Assembly (NCBI GenBank): GCA_024234325.1
Contig: JACKOJ010000005.1
Coordinates: 186,001 to 250,000, forward strand
DNA: 64,000 nucleotides
Direction: 5' to 3'
DNA from: Pseudomonadales bacterium
Lineage (GTDB): Bacteria; Pseudomonadota; Gammaproteobacteria; Pseudomonadales; Pseudohongiellaceae
Made by a program: the position numbers and the translations under genes. The stretch's first letter is position 1, and each line of letters begins with the position of its first letter. Positions 55,290 through 64,000 of the stretch are shown here, piece by piece. The notes below the pieces were generated by a model. That model saw nothing but the letters and a program-made list of their open reading frames with translations, ran no database searches and was not told where the DNA came from.

Positions 55290-56189
55290 ATGCATCATCC
55301 TCTGAGTCTTGAAGCGCTGCGGGTACTGGATGCCATTGATCGCCGTGGCAGTTTTCAGGCGGCTGCCGAAGCGCTGCACAAGGTTCCTTCGGCACTGAGC
55401 TATACCGTTCAGAAGCTGGAATCCGACCTTGAGGTCAGTCTTTTTGATCGCAGCAGGCAGCGCGCACAGTTAACGGCTGCGGGAAGATTGTTGCTGGAGC
55501 GCGGGAGAACCCTGCTGCAGGAGGCGGCGGATCTTGAAGAGGCCGTAAGGCAACTGGAATCAGGGTGGGAAACCAGTCTGCGCATTGCCTGCGACACCGT
55601 GCTGCCGATACACCGTCTTCTGCAGCAGGTGCACGCCTTCAATGCGCTGGGGCAGCAGGTCACGGTGCAGATCAGTGAGGAGGTGCTGGGCGGGGGCTGG
55701 GATGCGCTGGTGGCGGGTCGTTGTGATCTGACACTGGGCGCGTCTGGCGATATTCCCAAGGGCGTGTTTGAGTATCGGACTCTGGGGGCGGTGGAGTTCG
55801 TTTTCGCCGTGGCTCCCGGGCATGCGCTGACCCGCAGCGCCCAGCCCATCGATGCCAGCGACATAGCCGCCTTTCCCACGGTCATTGCGGCAGACACCTC
55901 GTTGACCAGCCCCGCGCGCTCCTCAGGGCTGCTGGCGAGCAAGCAGAGCCTGCGAGTCGCCAACATGGATGCGAAGATTCAGGCGCAGTGCATGGGGGTC
56001 GGGGTAGGTTTTCTGCCCCGCCACATGGTGACCGGACATCTGGCCCGTGGCGAGCTGGTGGCGCTGCCCTGCAGTGTGCCAAGGCCTCCGATACCGCTCT
56101 ACATGGCCTGGCGTAAACACCAGCAGGGGCGGGCGCTGGCCTGGTTCACAGAGGCCTGCGCCCGGGTAGACTGGCTGAGCCCTGAGTAA
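55290..56189 (+). CDS. LysR-type transcriptional regulator
   Basis: This 299-residue regulator has an N-terminal winged helix-turn-helix (LEALRVLDAIDRRGSFQAAA, then VPSALSYTVQKLESDL and SLFDRSRQRAQLTAAG) and the periplasmic-binding-protein-like effector domain. ATG 55290 has GGGGAAGG close upstream; a TTG at 55278 would add four residues. It is divergent from doxX across an AT-rich dyad, the usual arrangement for a LysR regulator and its target. The effector is unknown. Confidence 0.92.
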   Translation: MHHPLSLEALRVLDAIDRRGSFQAAAEALHKVPSALSYTVQKLESDLEVSLFDRSRQRAQLTAAGRLLLERGRTLLQEAADLEEAVRQLESGWETSLRIACDTVLPIHRLLQQVHAFNALGQQVTVQISEEVLGGGWDALVAGRCDLTLGASGDIPKGVFEYRTLGAVEFVFAVAPGHALTRSAQPIDASDIAAFPTVIAADTSLTSPARSSGLLASKQSLRVANMDAKIQAQCMGVGVGFLPRHMVTGHLARGELVALPCSVPRPPIPLYMAWRKHQQGRALAWFTEACARVDWLSPE

Positions 56190-56197
56190 GGACCTGC

Positions 56198-56941
56198 TTA
56201 CTGGCGGTTGAACAGGCCGCGCACGCCGTCGGTGAGGTCTTCCACCGCGTCGCCCACCTTGCGGGCGCCTTCCTCCAGTTGCTGCTTGGCGCTGTCTACC
56301 AGCACATCCATATTGGGCACACCGGCGGTAGTGAGTGAGCGATTGAGCGCGGTAAGGATCTGGCGTGCCGCCTCGGCTACCGTCACGCCGTTGCTCTGTT
56401 CCCCGATATTCGTCAGTTCAATGTCCGGCAATGGCACAGGGGCAGATGCCACCTTCGTGTGCAGATTGATCTGTGGTTGCAGCAGCTTCAGATCGCGGAT
56501 GATGATCTGCTTGGCGGGCTCGGCGTCCGGCGACGCGTCCACCACGGGCGCCGCGTTGGCGCTCGGCAAATTGTTCAGCAGGGTGCGAATATTGTCGTTG
56601 AGCACGGTGGTTTCGTAGGTGACCTGCACGTCGTTGACGATGACGCGCTCGATCTCGATGACGTCAGAGACCAGTGATTTCAGGTTCACGGCAACCTCCA
56701 GCGAACCCAGATCCATCAACGTCGGCGCATCAAAGCCTTCCGGATTCGCAATGTGCAGGCCGCGGATGCTGCCCTCTCCGGAGAGGGGAGACAGGCTGAC
56801 GCCGGACACCGTCACCTGGGTTCCCAGTGCATTGCTGGCGGCGATTTCGATACCGCGCCGCAGCCCTGCCTCGAAATTCACATACAGGAAGACGCCTGCG
56901 CTGACGACCAGCAGTACCAGTACAAACAAGATTTTTTTCAT
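56198..56941 (-). CDS. AsmA-like (DUF748-type) membrane-anchored protein
   Basis: This 247-residue protein has one N-terminal membrane anchor (ILFVLVLLVVSAGVFLYVNF) and a periplasmic part with the AsmA/DUF748 pattern: ASNALGTQVTVSGVSLSPLSG, then GSIRGLHIANPEGF and IEIERVIVNDVQVTYE. The protein is short for AsmA but fits small anchored relatives thought to act in envelope lipid transport or organisation. GGGGAGG precedes the ATG. The C-terminal 60 residues are amphipathic and helical. Confidence 0.75.
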   Translation of the reverse strand: MKKILFVLVLLVVSAGVFLYVNFEAGLRRGIEIAASNALGTQVTVSGVSLSPLSGEGSIRGLHIANPEGFDAPTLMDLGSLEVAVNLKSLVSDVIEIERVIVNDVQVTYETTVLNDNIRTLLNNLPSANAAPVVDASPDAEPAKQIIIRDLKLLQPQINLHTKVASAPVPLPDIELTNIGEQSNGVTVAEAARQILTALNRSLTTAGVPNMDVLVDSAKQQLEEGARKVGDAVEDLTDGVRGLFNRQ

Positions 56942-57132
56942 GAGGCCTCCCCCTGTGTCGTGTCATCGAGCTTGCATGATAGCAGATGGTTTCCGCAGGC
57001 CTGCATATAACTAAATCTACTATACAAAGTCGTTTTAATTTCTTTGCGTTTATAGCGCAAGCGTGTATGGTGCGCGTGCAATCGGACCTGCAGGTAGACG
57101 CAGGCCGCAATACAAAAGACTGGAGAGAGAAG

Positions 57133-58392
57133 ATGTTGCGACACAAATCAGTACTTGGCGCCGCGATCGCCATCAGTCTGCTGCCGGTGACGGCATCAGC
57201 GACCAATGGATACTTCACTCATGGCATCGGCGTGCGTTCACTTGCCGTTGCCGGCGTTGGCGTGGCCTTGCCGCAGGACGGCCTGGCGGCAGCCCTGAAC
57301 CCGGCAGGCATTGCACGCCTGGACAATCGCCTTGACCTCGGGGTGAGCTGGTTTCGCCCGTCTCGCGGCGCCGAGATCACCGGCAACTTCGCCGGAGCCA
57401 ATGGCCGCTTCGACGGCAACGACACAGAAGATTTCCTGATTCCGGAACTGGGCTATGTACGCCACCTCTCCGATTCCCTGACGGCAGGCGTGGCTGTCTA
57501 CGGCAACGGCGGCATGAACACCGATTACGGGCGCAACCCCTTTGCTCCCTTCGGCTCCACCGGCTCTGCGGGGGTGAACCTGGAGCAACTCTTCATCACT
57601 CCCTCGCTGGCCTATGAGCTGAACGAGCGCAACAGCGTGGGCGTGGCGGTAAGCTACGCCTATCAGCGCTTCGAGATGAAAGGCGTTGGCGCCTTCGACA
57701 ATCCCTTCTTCTCCGCGACCCCGGGCCGTGTCAGCAATCAGGGCGAGGATTCCGGCAATGGCTGGGGTCTGAAGCTTGGCTGGCTGGGGCAGATCACCTC
57801 CACCCTGAGTCTGGGGGCAAGCTGGTCGTCCGAGATTGATATGGAAGAGTTCAGCGCCTACCGTGGCCTGTTCGCAGAGCAGGGCGGTTTCGATATTCCC
57901 TCGACCTACTCGCTGGGTCTGAGCTGGCAGGCGGCGCCTGCGCTGACCCTGGCGGCCGACTGGCAGAAGATTCTGTACAGCGAGGTGCCTTCCGTTGGCA
58001 ATCCGCTGCAGAACCTGCTGACGGGCAACCCGCTGGGCAGCGACAACGGCGGTGGTTTCGGCTGGAATGACATTGCCGTGATCAAGCTGGGTGCCGTCTA
58101 TGCCTACAGCGACAGCGTCACGCTGCGCGCCGGTATCAGCCGGGCGGATCAGCCGATTCCCCGCTCCGAGACCTTCTTCAACATTCTCGCACCCGGCACG
58201 GTGCGCGATCACCTGAGCCTCGGCGCAAGCTGGAAACGCAGCGAGCGCGGCGAGTGGAGCATCAGCTATACCCACGCCTTCCGCGAAAGCGTACGCGGCC
58301 TGGGCTCCATCCCCATGCCTTTCGGCGGCGGTGAGGCCAATGTGCACCTGAAGGAAGATGTGCTGACGGTGGGCTACAGCTTCTCGCTGTAG
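57133..58392 (+). CDS. FadL/OmpP1-type outer-membrane long-chain fatty-acid transporter
   Basis: This 419-residue outer-membrane protein has a signal peptide (ending TASA) with mature N terminus TNGYFTHGIGVRSLAVAGVG, the FadL hatch, then LPQDGLAAALNPAGIA. The barrel ends GYSFSL. It imports long-chain fatty acids or similar hydrophobic compounds by lateral diffusion. GGAGAGA lies upstream of ATG 57133. A strong bidirectional terminator follows. Confidence 0.9.
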   Translation: MLRHKSVLGAAIAISLLPVTASATNGYFTHGIGVRSLAVAGVGVALPQDGLAAALNPAGIARLDNRLDLGVSWFRPSRGAEITGNFAGANGRFDGNDTEDFLIPELGYVRHLSDSLTAGVAVYGNGGMNTDYGRNPFAPFGSTGSAGVNLEQLFITPSLAYELNERNSVGVAVSYAYQRFEMKGVGAFDNPFFSATPGRVSNQGEDSGNGWGLKLGWLGQITSTLSLGASWSSEIDMEEFSAYRGLFAEQGGFDIPSTYSLGLSWQAAPALTLAADWQKILYSEVPSVGNPLQNLLTGNPLGSDNGGGFGWNDIAVIKLGAVYAYSDSVTLRAGISRADQPIPRSETFFNILAPGTVRDHLSLGASWKRSERGEWSISYTHAFRESVRGLGSIPMPFGGGEANVHLKEDVLTVGYSFSL

Positions 58393-58404
58393 GCTGTCTG
58401 AGCG

Positions 58405-58450
58405 AAAAAAGGCCGGGACGCGGGCGTGAGCCTGTGCCCCGGCCTTTTTT
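58405..58450. terminator. Rho-independent terminator after fadL-type gene
   Basis: GGCCGGG (58411-58417) pairs with CCCGGCC (58438-58444); a six-A run precedes and a six-T run follows (58445-58450), so it could work in both directions. It lies 13 bp after the stop. Confidence 0.88.
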
Positions 58451-58564
58451 ATGCGCGCGTATGCCGTTGCGGTGATAAACTCCCCTCACTTGCGGTCATC
58501 TCCTGTAGCTGTAGGATCAGCGCGAGCCCGACTCACAACAACAAGAATGGATTGGAGGTTGCAG

Positions 58565-60727
58565 ATGAATCGCTTTGTCTGTGCACGGCTGTTTGTCAGA
58601 AAGGGAATTTTCGTGGCGGTCGGGCTGGCATTTATGCCGGCTGTGTGGGCACAGGCGGCCCCCGAGCCCGATAACTCCACCCTGACTTACCCCGCTGCCT
58701 ATTTCGCCGAGTTTGAACCCGTTTCCGTCAACGACATGCTCAATCAGATTCCCGGCATCAGCCTGGCGCTGGACGCCAACAATGGGGGGTCGAGCAGCAG
58801 CAACAACAATAATCGTGGCCTTGGGGCCAGCTCCCAGATTCTGATCGACGGCAAGCGTCTTGCGGGCAAGGCCAACGAGGCGAGCGAGCAGCTCAGCCGT
58901 ATTGCCGCCGCGCAGGTGGACCACATCGAGATCATTCGCGGAACCTCCAGCGAACTGGATGTGCGGAACAGCGGCCAGATCGTCAACATTGTGCTGGTCA
59001 AGGGGGCCTCGCGCTCCAGCCTGGCAGCCGAGGTGGGAGTGAACCGCTTTCACGATGGCAGCGTCAAACCCGACGGGCTGCTGGCCTACAGCGGGCAGAA
59101 CGGGACGCTGGATTACCGCCTGTCGGCCGCCGTGAAATCCGGATACGAGGCCTTGCAGAGCCGCGAGTTGAGCCTGCACCCTGACCTGCGTTTCAATGAT
59201 GCCATTGTGTTCGAACGCATCCGTAAAGAAACAGATGTCACACTTAATGCCAGCCTTACCTATCAGTCGGTGTTGGGCGATCGCATGGCTCTGAACATGC
59301 TCTACAACGAAGCCGATCCGCCCGCCGATCTGTTGCGCGCCACCACCAATTTCAATCTTTCCCCGGCGATCATTACCTACGAGCGCGAAGCGCTTCCGGC
59401 GACGCTGGATAACTGGGAAATAGGCGGCGATTACGAGCACGGATTCTCTGGCGGAGGGCGTTACAAGGCCCTGTTCATCGTCAACGAGAAGAACGAGATC
59501 ACCACGCGGGAACGCTATGCCTCGGCAACGCTGGGGGGGGCGGAAAGCAAGAACCTGTATCTGGATACCCGCAGCCGTTACCGCGAGCGCATACTGCGCA
59601 CCTCCTACACCTGGAACCTGACAGAAGGACAGGGCATGGAGGTAGGGGTGGAACGCGCGCAGACGATTCAGGACTCGGCACTCAAGCGTGGCCTGGCGCG
59701 ACCGGGCGTGCCCTCGCCGGACTACGGCGGGCTGGTGCCGGTGCCGCAGCCGAATGCCGTCTCCACGGTGGAAGAGATCCGCTACGAAGTCTTTGCTGTG
59801 CACAACTGGCAGATCAATCCGCGCCTGTCGCTGGAAAGCTCGCTGGTCACGGAGTTCTCCGAGATCGAGCAGACGGGGGATGTGCACAACCGCCGCGACT
59901 TTCAGTTCCTGAAACCCAAGTTTGACCTGCGCTACGATATCAGCCGCTCGTTCCAGTTTCGTGCCAGCATCGACAAGTTTGTCTCGCAGCTCAGCTTTGC
60001 GGACTTCTCAGCGAACGTGAACAACCGCGACGATGATCAGGACACGGTGGCAGGAAACCCGGAGCTGGAGCAGGAGCAGTGGTGGCGCTACACCTTCAAC
60101 CTGGATTACCGCCTGCCGAATGATGGCGGAGCCTTGAATTCCCGCGTGTTCTACTACGAGATCGACAATGCCATCGGCAAGATCGACATCTCGCCGTCGC
60201 CGACCAATCTGGTCAGCACCAACGGCAATGTCGGGAATGGCAAGGTGCTGGGGGTGAATCTGGACGCGAGTATCCGTCTCGGCATGTTTGGCCTTCCGGG
60301 AGGACTGCTGACGGCAGGTGTGCTGGTGCAGGACTCCGAGATCAAGGACCCGCTGATCAACGATCTGCGCCGCATCGTGCCCTTCGATCGCGGCAATGTG
60401 CGCCTGGGTTTCCGTTATGACATTCCTGCGTGGAGCCTGAACTACGGGTTCAACTATCGCGACGGGATTGACGGCAATCGACCGTTCTGGGACATCGACA
60501 ATGTGCTCTTCCTGGGGTCCAACAGTTATCTGAATGTGTTTGCAGAGAAGGTGGGTTTCGGCGGATTGAGTTATCGCCTGGAGCTCAACAACCTGCTGGA
60601 CCACCAGTCCTGCCGCGAACGCCGCCGCTTCAATGGCTATCTGCGCGATGGCGCGCTGCGGGAAATCGAGCGCTCCTGTACTCAGGTGGGCACGCAGCTT
60701 GCGTTCAAGGTGAGAGGAACCTTCTAG
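58565..60727 (+). CDS. TonB-dependent receptor-like outer-membrane protein B (paralogue of A)
   Basis: This 720-residue protein is closely similar to receptor A at 46425. Both share TYPA-YFA--EP-SVNDMLN-IPGISLA, a low-complexity Asn/Ser-rich insert (here residues 71-84), IEIIRGTSS, the barrel strand YRLPNDGG, and an end in RGTF. The two C-terminal cysteines are kept (683, 705). A signal peptide ends near AVWAQ. ATG 58565 has GGAGG 6 bases upstream. Both lack an obvious TonB box, so TonB dependence is inferred from the plug. Substrate unknown. Confidence 0.85.
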   Translation: MNRFVCARLFVRKGIFVAVGLAFMPAVWAQAAPEPDNSTLTYPAAYFAEFEPVSVNDMLNQIPGISLALDANNGGSSSSNNNNRGLGASSQILIDGKRLAGKANEASEQLSRIAAAQVDHIEIIRGTSSELDVRNSGQIVNIVLVKGASRSSLAAEVGVNRFHDGSVKPDGLLAYSGQNGTLDYRLSAAVKSGYEALQSRELSLHPDLRFNDAIVFERIRKETDVTLNASLTYQSVLGDRMALNMLYNEADPPADLLRATTNFNLSPAIITYEREALPATLDNWEIGGDYEHGFSGGGRYKALFIVNEKNEITTRERYASATLGGAESKNLYLDTRSRYRERILRTSYTWNLTEGQGMEVGVERAQTIQDSALKRGLARPGVPSPDYGGLVPVPQPNAVSTVEEIRYEVFAVHNWQINPRLSLESSLVTEFSEIEQTGDVHNRRDFQFLKPKFDLRYDISRSFQFRASIDKFVSQLSFADFSANVNNRDDDQDTVAGNPELEQEQWWRYTFNLDYRLPNDGGALNSRVFYYEIDNAIGKIDISPSPTNLVSTNGNVGNGKVLGVNLDASIRLGMFGLPGGLLTAGVLVQDSEIKDPLINDLRRIVPFDRGNVRLGFRYDIPAWSLNYGFNYRDGIDGNRPFWDIDNVLFLGSNSYLNVFAEKVGFGGLSYRLELNNLLDHQSCRERRRFNGYLRDGALREIERSCTQVGTQLAFKVRGTF

Positions 60728-60778
60728 ACCGGGGTGCGGGTGCGGGGCCGGGCGGAAGGCTCGGCCCGGTCACGGCAG

Positions 60779-60808
60779 TTGACAGGGTGGTCTGAGTATC
60801 GTTATATA
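60779..60808 (+). promoter_or_regulatory. Sigma-70 promoter of TonB receptor C
   Basis: Consensus TTGACA (60779-60784) is followed after 17-18 bases by TTATAT/TATATA (60802-60808). The predicted start is near 60815, so an ATG at 60806-60810 would lie within the -10 box and cannot be the gene start; ATG 60847 is favoured. A GC-rich dyad (GGGCCG 60745-60750, CGGCCC 60762-60767) lies just upstream. Confidence 0.7.
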
Positions 60809-60846
60809 TGCTGGAACATAACGAAACCAGATTGCAGGCATCTCCG

Positions 60847-63192
60847 ATGATACTCTTCCGCTACTCCCTTACTGCCCTGGTTCTGCTTGGGCAGAGCCTT
60901 CCGCTTATCGCCCAGTCAGGGTCCGAACCCGCTATCACGGAGTTGCGCGTGACCGCTCGTCTGCGTGAGGAGCGTCTGCAGGACGTTCCTGCCGCAGTGT
61001 CGGTTGTGGGGGGCAACTGGCTGGACAGCGCTTACGCCGTGAATACGCGAGAGCTTGGGACACTCGTACCCACGCTGTATTACAACTCAGCCAATCCCCG
61101 CAATACGGCCTATACCATCCGCGGCATGGGTTCCAATACCCTGTCGATCAGCGCGGCGAACGATGGCATGGAGCCAGGTGTCGGGTTTTATGTGGATGGC
61201 GTCTATCATGGGCGTCCGGCAACCGCCGCGTTTGACTTCACGGACGTTGAACGGGTAGAGGTGCTTCGAGGGCCACAGGGTACCCTGTTCGGGAAAAACA
61301 CCACGGGCGGCGCCATTCATATCAGCAGTCGCCCGCCTGCCTTCCGCCCCGAGGCCAATGCGGAGCTGAGTATGGGCGAAAGCGGCTTCCGGCAGACCCG
61401 GGCAAGCATCACTGGCCCCTTGCTGGAAAAGCTGGCGGGGCGTATGTCCGTGCAGACTACCCGGCGTGACGGACTGATCCGCAATGTGAACACGGGCCAG
61501 AAGCTGAACAGTCTGGACAACTATGCGCTGCGGGGACAATTGCTCTACGAGGCGGATGACGGGTTTAGCGCGCGCCTGATCGCAGATGTTTCGAATCTCG
61601 ATTCGGACTGCTGTACACAGATTTTCCTGCGTGTGGGTGAGAGCCTGCGCAGCCCGACGCGACAGTTTCCGGCACTGGCGGCCGGTTTGGGGTACGCGCC
61701 GCCCAGCCGCGACGTCTACGACCGCCTGAGCGATATCGACGCCGATCTGCACGTGGACACGCAGGACGGTGGGGTCTCTCTGCATCTGGACAAGGCGCTG
61801 GACGCGGTCACACTGACGTCCATCAGCGCCTGGCGTTACTGGAAGTGGGATGTGGCCAATGACCGTGACTATACCGGCATTCCGATTCAGGGCGTGCAGC
61901 GCATTCCGTCGCGGCAGGATCAGTGGAGCCAGGAGCTGCGGCTAAGCTCCCGCGATGACCAAGCCCTGCGTTACGTAGCCGGTCTGTACTACTTCAGCCA
62001 GCAGATCAGTGGCCGACCCACCAGCATTTACGGACCGGAGGCTGCCTACTGGCTGCTCAATCCCGCCAGCTTCAGCGTGAGCATTCCGCGCGATCTGCTG
62101 GACGGCTACGGCCAGATCGGCGACTCCGATTTCGAGATGGACAGTGCTGCAGTGTATGGCGAAGTGAATTATGACCTGAGCACCTCGCTGACCGCGACGG
62201 TGGGTCTGCGCTACACGCTGGAAGACAAGCACGGCAGCTACAGCACCGACGTGTTTGGCGGGCTCGATCTGAGTGGACGTCCGGACGCGGCGGAATTGCA
62301 GCGTGCCAAACTGTCCATCTTCCGGCCCCAGGGTGACCGGGTGAGCAACCGCGATGGCAATTTCTCCGGGCGAGCCAACCTGGCCTATCGGATAAACGAC
62401 GCGCTGATGACGTATGCGAGCTTTGCCAGGGGCTATAAATCCGGCGGACTCAATATGTCAGGCCTGCCGCGGGATGTGCAGAACCGGCCGGTGCTCTCGA
62501 CGGCGCAGATAGAAGATGAACTGAACAGAACCGTAGAGGCCGGCATCAAGAGCAGTCTTCCGGGGGGACTTGGCACCTTCAATGTGGCGGCGTATGCCAC
62601 GGCGGTGGAGGACTATCAGACCAATATTGTCTCCAGTACCGAAACGGCGGCGCTGCGTTCCTATCCCGCCAATATTCCCGAGGTGCGCGTACGCGGGCTG
62701 GAAGCAGACCTGGCGGTGTCGCCGATGCGTGGCCTGCTGCTGCGTGCCTCCCTGGCCTATGCCCATGGGCGCTATCAAGACTACCCGGCAGGCCCCTGTG
62801 CGCTGGAGGTGCAGACAGGCAGTACCTCTGCCTGTGATCTGACGGGGCTTGCGCTGCCCGGGCTTTCGCCCTGGGTGGGCAGCCTGGGCACCGACTGGCG
62901 CGTCCCGGCGGCGGGTGGTGAGTGGCACTGGCATCTGGATGCCATGGCACGTAGCGGCTACAACAGCAGTGGTGCGGTATCGCGCTATGCCGAAATTCCG
63001 GGCTACGCCCTGGTGAATGCGAGTTTCGGCTATCGTTCGGAGCGGGGGTGGATGCTGGACCTGTTCGCCCGCAATCTGCTGGACAGGGATTACCTCACCG
63101 CGCTGACGTTCCAGACTGGCAACTCCGGCCTGGTGCTGGGGCAACCGGGCGATCCGCGCCTGCTGGGCGCCACTTTGCGCATGAATCTTTAA
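60847..63192 (+). CDS. TonB-dependent receptor C
   Basis: This 781-residue outer-membrane transporter has a signal peptide (ending SLPLIAQ), TonB box-like ITELRVTA, a plug with LQDVPAAVSVVGG, RGMGSNTLS, VDGVYHGRP and VEVLRGPQGTLFGKNTTGGAI, and a barrel with the NLLDRDY C-terminal motif. It imports a siderophore, vitamin, saccharide or other large solute by TonB energy. The start is fixed by the promoter just upstream. It resembles the many receptors of marine and sphingomonad-like bacteria; the ligand is not predictable. Confidence 0.93.
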   Translation: MILFRYSLTALVLLGQSLPLIAQSGSEPAITELRVTARLREERLQDVPAAVSVVGGNWLDSAYAVNTRELGTLVPTLYYNSANPRNTAYTIRGMGSNTLSISAANDGMEPGVGFYVDGVYHGRPATAAFDFTDVERVEVLRGPQGTLFGKNTTGGAIHISSRPPAFRPEANAELSMGESGFRQTRASITGPLLEKLAGRMSVQTTRRDGLIRNVNTGQKLNSLDNYALRGQLLYEADDGFSARLIADVSNLDSDCCTQIFLRVGESLRSPTRQFPALAAGLGYAPPSRDVYDRLSDIDADLHVDTQDGGVSLHLDKALDAVTLTSISAWRYWKWDVANDRDYTGIPIQGVQRIPSRQDQWSQELRLSSRDDQALRYVAGLYYFSQQISGRPTSIYGPEAAYWLLNPASFSVSIPRDLLDGYGQIGDSDFEMDSAAVYGEVNYDLSTSLTATVGLRYTLEDKHGSYSTDVFGGLDLSGRPDAAELQRAKLSIFRPQGDRVSNRDGNFSGRANLAYRINDALMTYASFARGYKSGGLNMSGLPRDVQNRPVLSTAQIEDELNRTVEAGIKSSLPGGLGTFNVAAYATAVEDYQTNIVSSTETAALRSYPANIPEVRVRGLEADLAVSPMRGLLLRASLAYAHGRYQDYPAGPCALEVQTGSTSACDLTGLALPGLSPWVGSLGTDWRVPAAGGEWHWHLDAMARSGYNSSGAVSRYAEIPGYALVNASFGYRSERGWMLDLFARNLLDRDYLTALTFQTGNSGLVLGQPGDPRLLGATLRMNL

Positions 63193-63251
63193 GAGGATGT
63201 TGCATTAACTGTAAAGAAAACGACATGACCCCGTAATCGATCTGTCACCTA

Positions 63252-63309
63252 TGGGAATTAAAGTGAAGCAAAAAAATAGATACCCCTTCACTTTCTAAGC
63301 CAATTCCCA
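63252..63309 (+). promoter_or_regulatory. Leader hairpin upstream of TonB receptor D
   Basis: TGGGAATT (63252-63259) and AAAGTGAAG (63260-63268) pair with CTTCACTTT (63286-63294) and AATTCCCA (63302-63309), giving 17 pairs with one 7-base bulge around an A-rich loop. It ends two bases before the ribosome site AGGAG (63311-63315), so it may affect translation or be an operator dyad. Confidence 0.5.
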
Positions 63310-63322
63310 CAGGAGACACCGC

Positions 63323-64000
63323 ATGACAAACCCGCATTCCGTTCCCGGAAATGTGAAGCCTCTGGCTGCCCTCATTTCTCTGTTGCTGATCAGTGGCACC
63401 GCCAGCGCGCAGCAATCCCAGATCGAAGAAGTCGTTGTACGCGCAACGCCGATTCGCGACAGTCAACTCGCTGCCCTTGAGGCCAAGCGTAACGCCCTGA
63501 ACATGTCCGATGTGGTGTCTGCCGACACCATCGGCCGTTTCCCCGACCAGAACCTGGCGGATTCCCTGGGCCGTTTGCCCGGGCTGGCCATCGAGCGCGA
63601 CCAGGGCCAGGCGCGTTTCATCAACCTGCGCGGCGCACCCTTTCGCTATACCAGCATCGCTTTCGATGGCATTGACGTTCCCGGTGCCGAAAATGGCCGT
63701 ATTCCGCGCTTCGACAGCTTTCCGTCCGTGATTACCAGCCGCGTGGAAGCCAACAAGGCCATGCTGCCGAGCATGCCGGGCGACTCGATTGCCGGCTATA
63801 TCAATATTCACACCTTCAACCCCTTCGACCGCGAAGGCTTTGCCGTCAACGTGGATCTTGGCAGTGGCCAGCAGGCCCTGGGGGACGGGGACATGGAGCG
63901 CAGCGGGATGCGCGCCTCCTGGTCCAACGAGCAGTTCGGCGCCGTGGTGTTTGCCTCGCACAACAGCCGCGACCAGATCACGGATAACCGTGAATACGAT
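63323..64000 (+). CDS. TonB-dependent receptor D (3' partial)
   Basis: The first 226 residues of an outer-membrane receptor cut by the window end. A signal peptide (ending GTASA) is followed by TonB box IEEVVVRA, and a plug with FPDQNLADSLGRLPGLAIER, INLRGAPFRYTSIAFDG and ITSRVEANKAMLP. This wording (FPDQN, IERDQGQ) is typical of the large TonB receptors of Xanthomonas/Caulobacter/Alteromonas-type bacteria linked to carbohydrate or unknown uptake. ATG 63323 has AGGAGA 7 bases upstream. Substrate unknown. Confidence 0.88.
   Translation, partial: MTNPHSVPGNVKPLAALISLLLISGTASAQQSQIEEVVVRATPIRDSQLAALEAKRNALNMSDVVSADTIGRFPDQNLADSLGRLPGLAIERDQGQARFINLRGAPFRYTSIAFDGIDVPGAENGRIPRFDSFPSVITSRVEANKAMLPSMPGDSIAGYINIHTFNPFDREGFAVNVDLGSGQQALGDGDMERSGMRASWSNEQFGAVVFASHNSRDQITDNREYD

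Noticed and set aside
60808..60846. Upstream ATG for TonB receptor C
   Set aside because: It lies in the -10 box of a near-consensus promoter and has no ribosome site; ATG 60847 gives a proper signal peptide.

Overview
The window looks like a chromosomal stretch of a free-living, GC-rich Gammaproteobacterium. Hsp33, UPF0149/YgfB, YaeQ, YfbR, DUF1415, biosynthetic arginine decarboxylase and a NasA-like nitrate reductase are all typical of that class. Four TonB-dependent receptor-type proteins, a FadL porin, secreted hydrolases and an alkaline phosphatase suggest an aquatic scavenger. The genus cannot be fixed from sequence alone. No phage, plasmid, transposase, CRISPR array or RNA gene was recognised; the only repetitive DNA is small intergenic palindromic elements.

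Bases 1-9.4 kb: the end of a fused TrpE(G)-type anthranilate synthase overlaps hslO. These are followed on the minus strand by a COX15/CtaA heme A synthase, a secreted S1/P1 nuclease, a complete branched-chain amino-acid-type ABC operon (binding protein-livH-livM-livG-livF) and a DedA protein. LivF has Arg in place of the Walker A Lys. Bases 9.5-14.7 kb (plus): a DHA2 drug exporter, an RND/MMPL exporter and a DUF4159 protein. Bases 14.7-19.5 kb (minus): a PhoA-family phosphatase and a NasA-like nitrate reductase. The reductase has a sigma-54-like promoter and a hairpin leader ending in a terminator, but its molybdenum-ligand Cys position is Ser.

Bases 19.5-25.4 kb (minus): a heavy-metal efflux operon, czcCBA preceded by a His-rich secreted protein. 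Bases 25.5-33.3 kb: a VOC protein, a secreted alpha/beta hydrolase with a LuxR-type response regulator, a convergent hybrid histidine kinase, a thiolase, and a secreted redoxin/cytochrome c/copper-monooxygenase fusion. Bases 33.3-43.5 kb: an AbgT transporter, an XRE regulator under a double operator, a YqaA protein, a DEAD-box helicase with DUF1415, yfbR, a divergent PEP carboxylase translationally coupled to an MHS symporter, and yaeQ.

Bases 43.5-64 kb: a repeat-rich gap, a TetA-type exporter, an exported FAH-family protein, a TonB-receptor-like protein, cvfB-ygfB, a secreted amidase, speB-speA (arginine to agmatine to putrescine), doxX with a divergent LysR regulator, an AsmA-like protein, fadL, a paralogue of the first receptor-like protein, and two classical TonB receptors, the last cut by the window edge.

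The most unusual signals are: a dispersed intergenic element (1315-1433, 43804-43922, degenerate inverted copy 43582-43654) with a conserved core and stems whose sequence changes while pairing is kept; the Ser-for-Cys nitrate reductase with its attenuator-like leader; the LivF Walker A substitution; and twin 30-bp-spaced operators over an apparently leaderless regulator gene.
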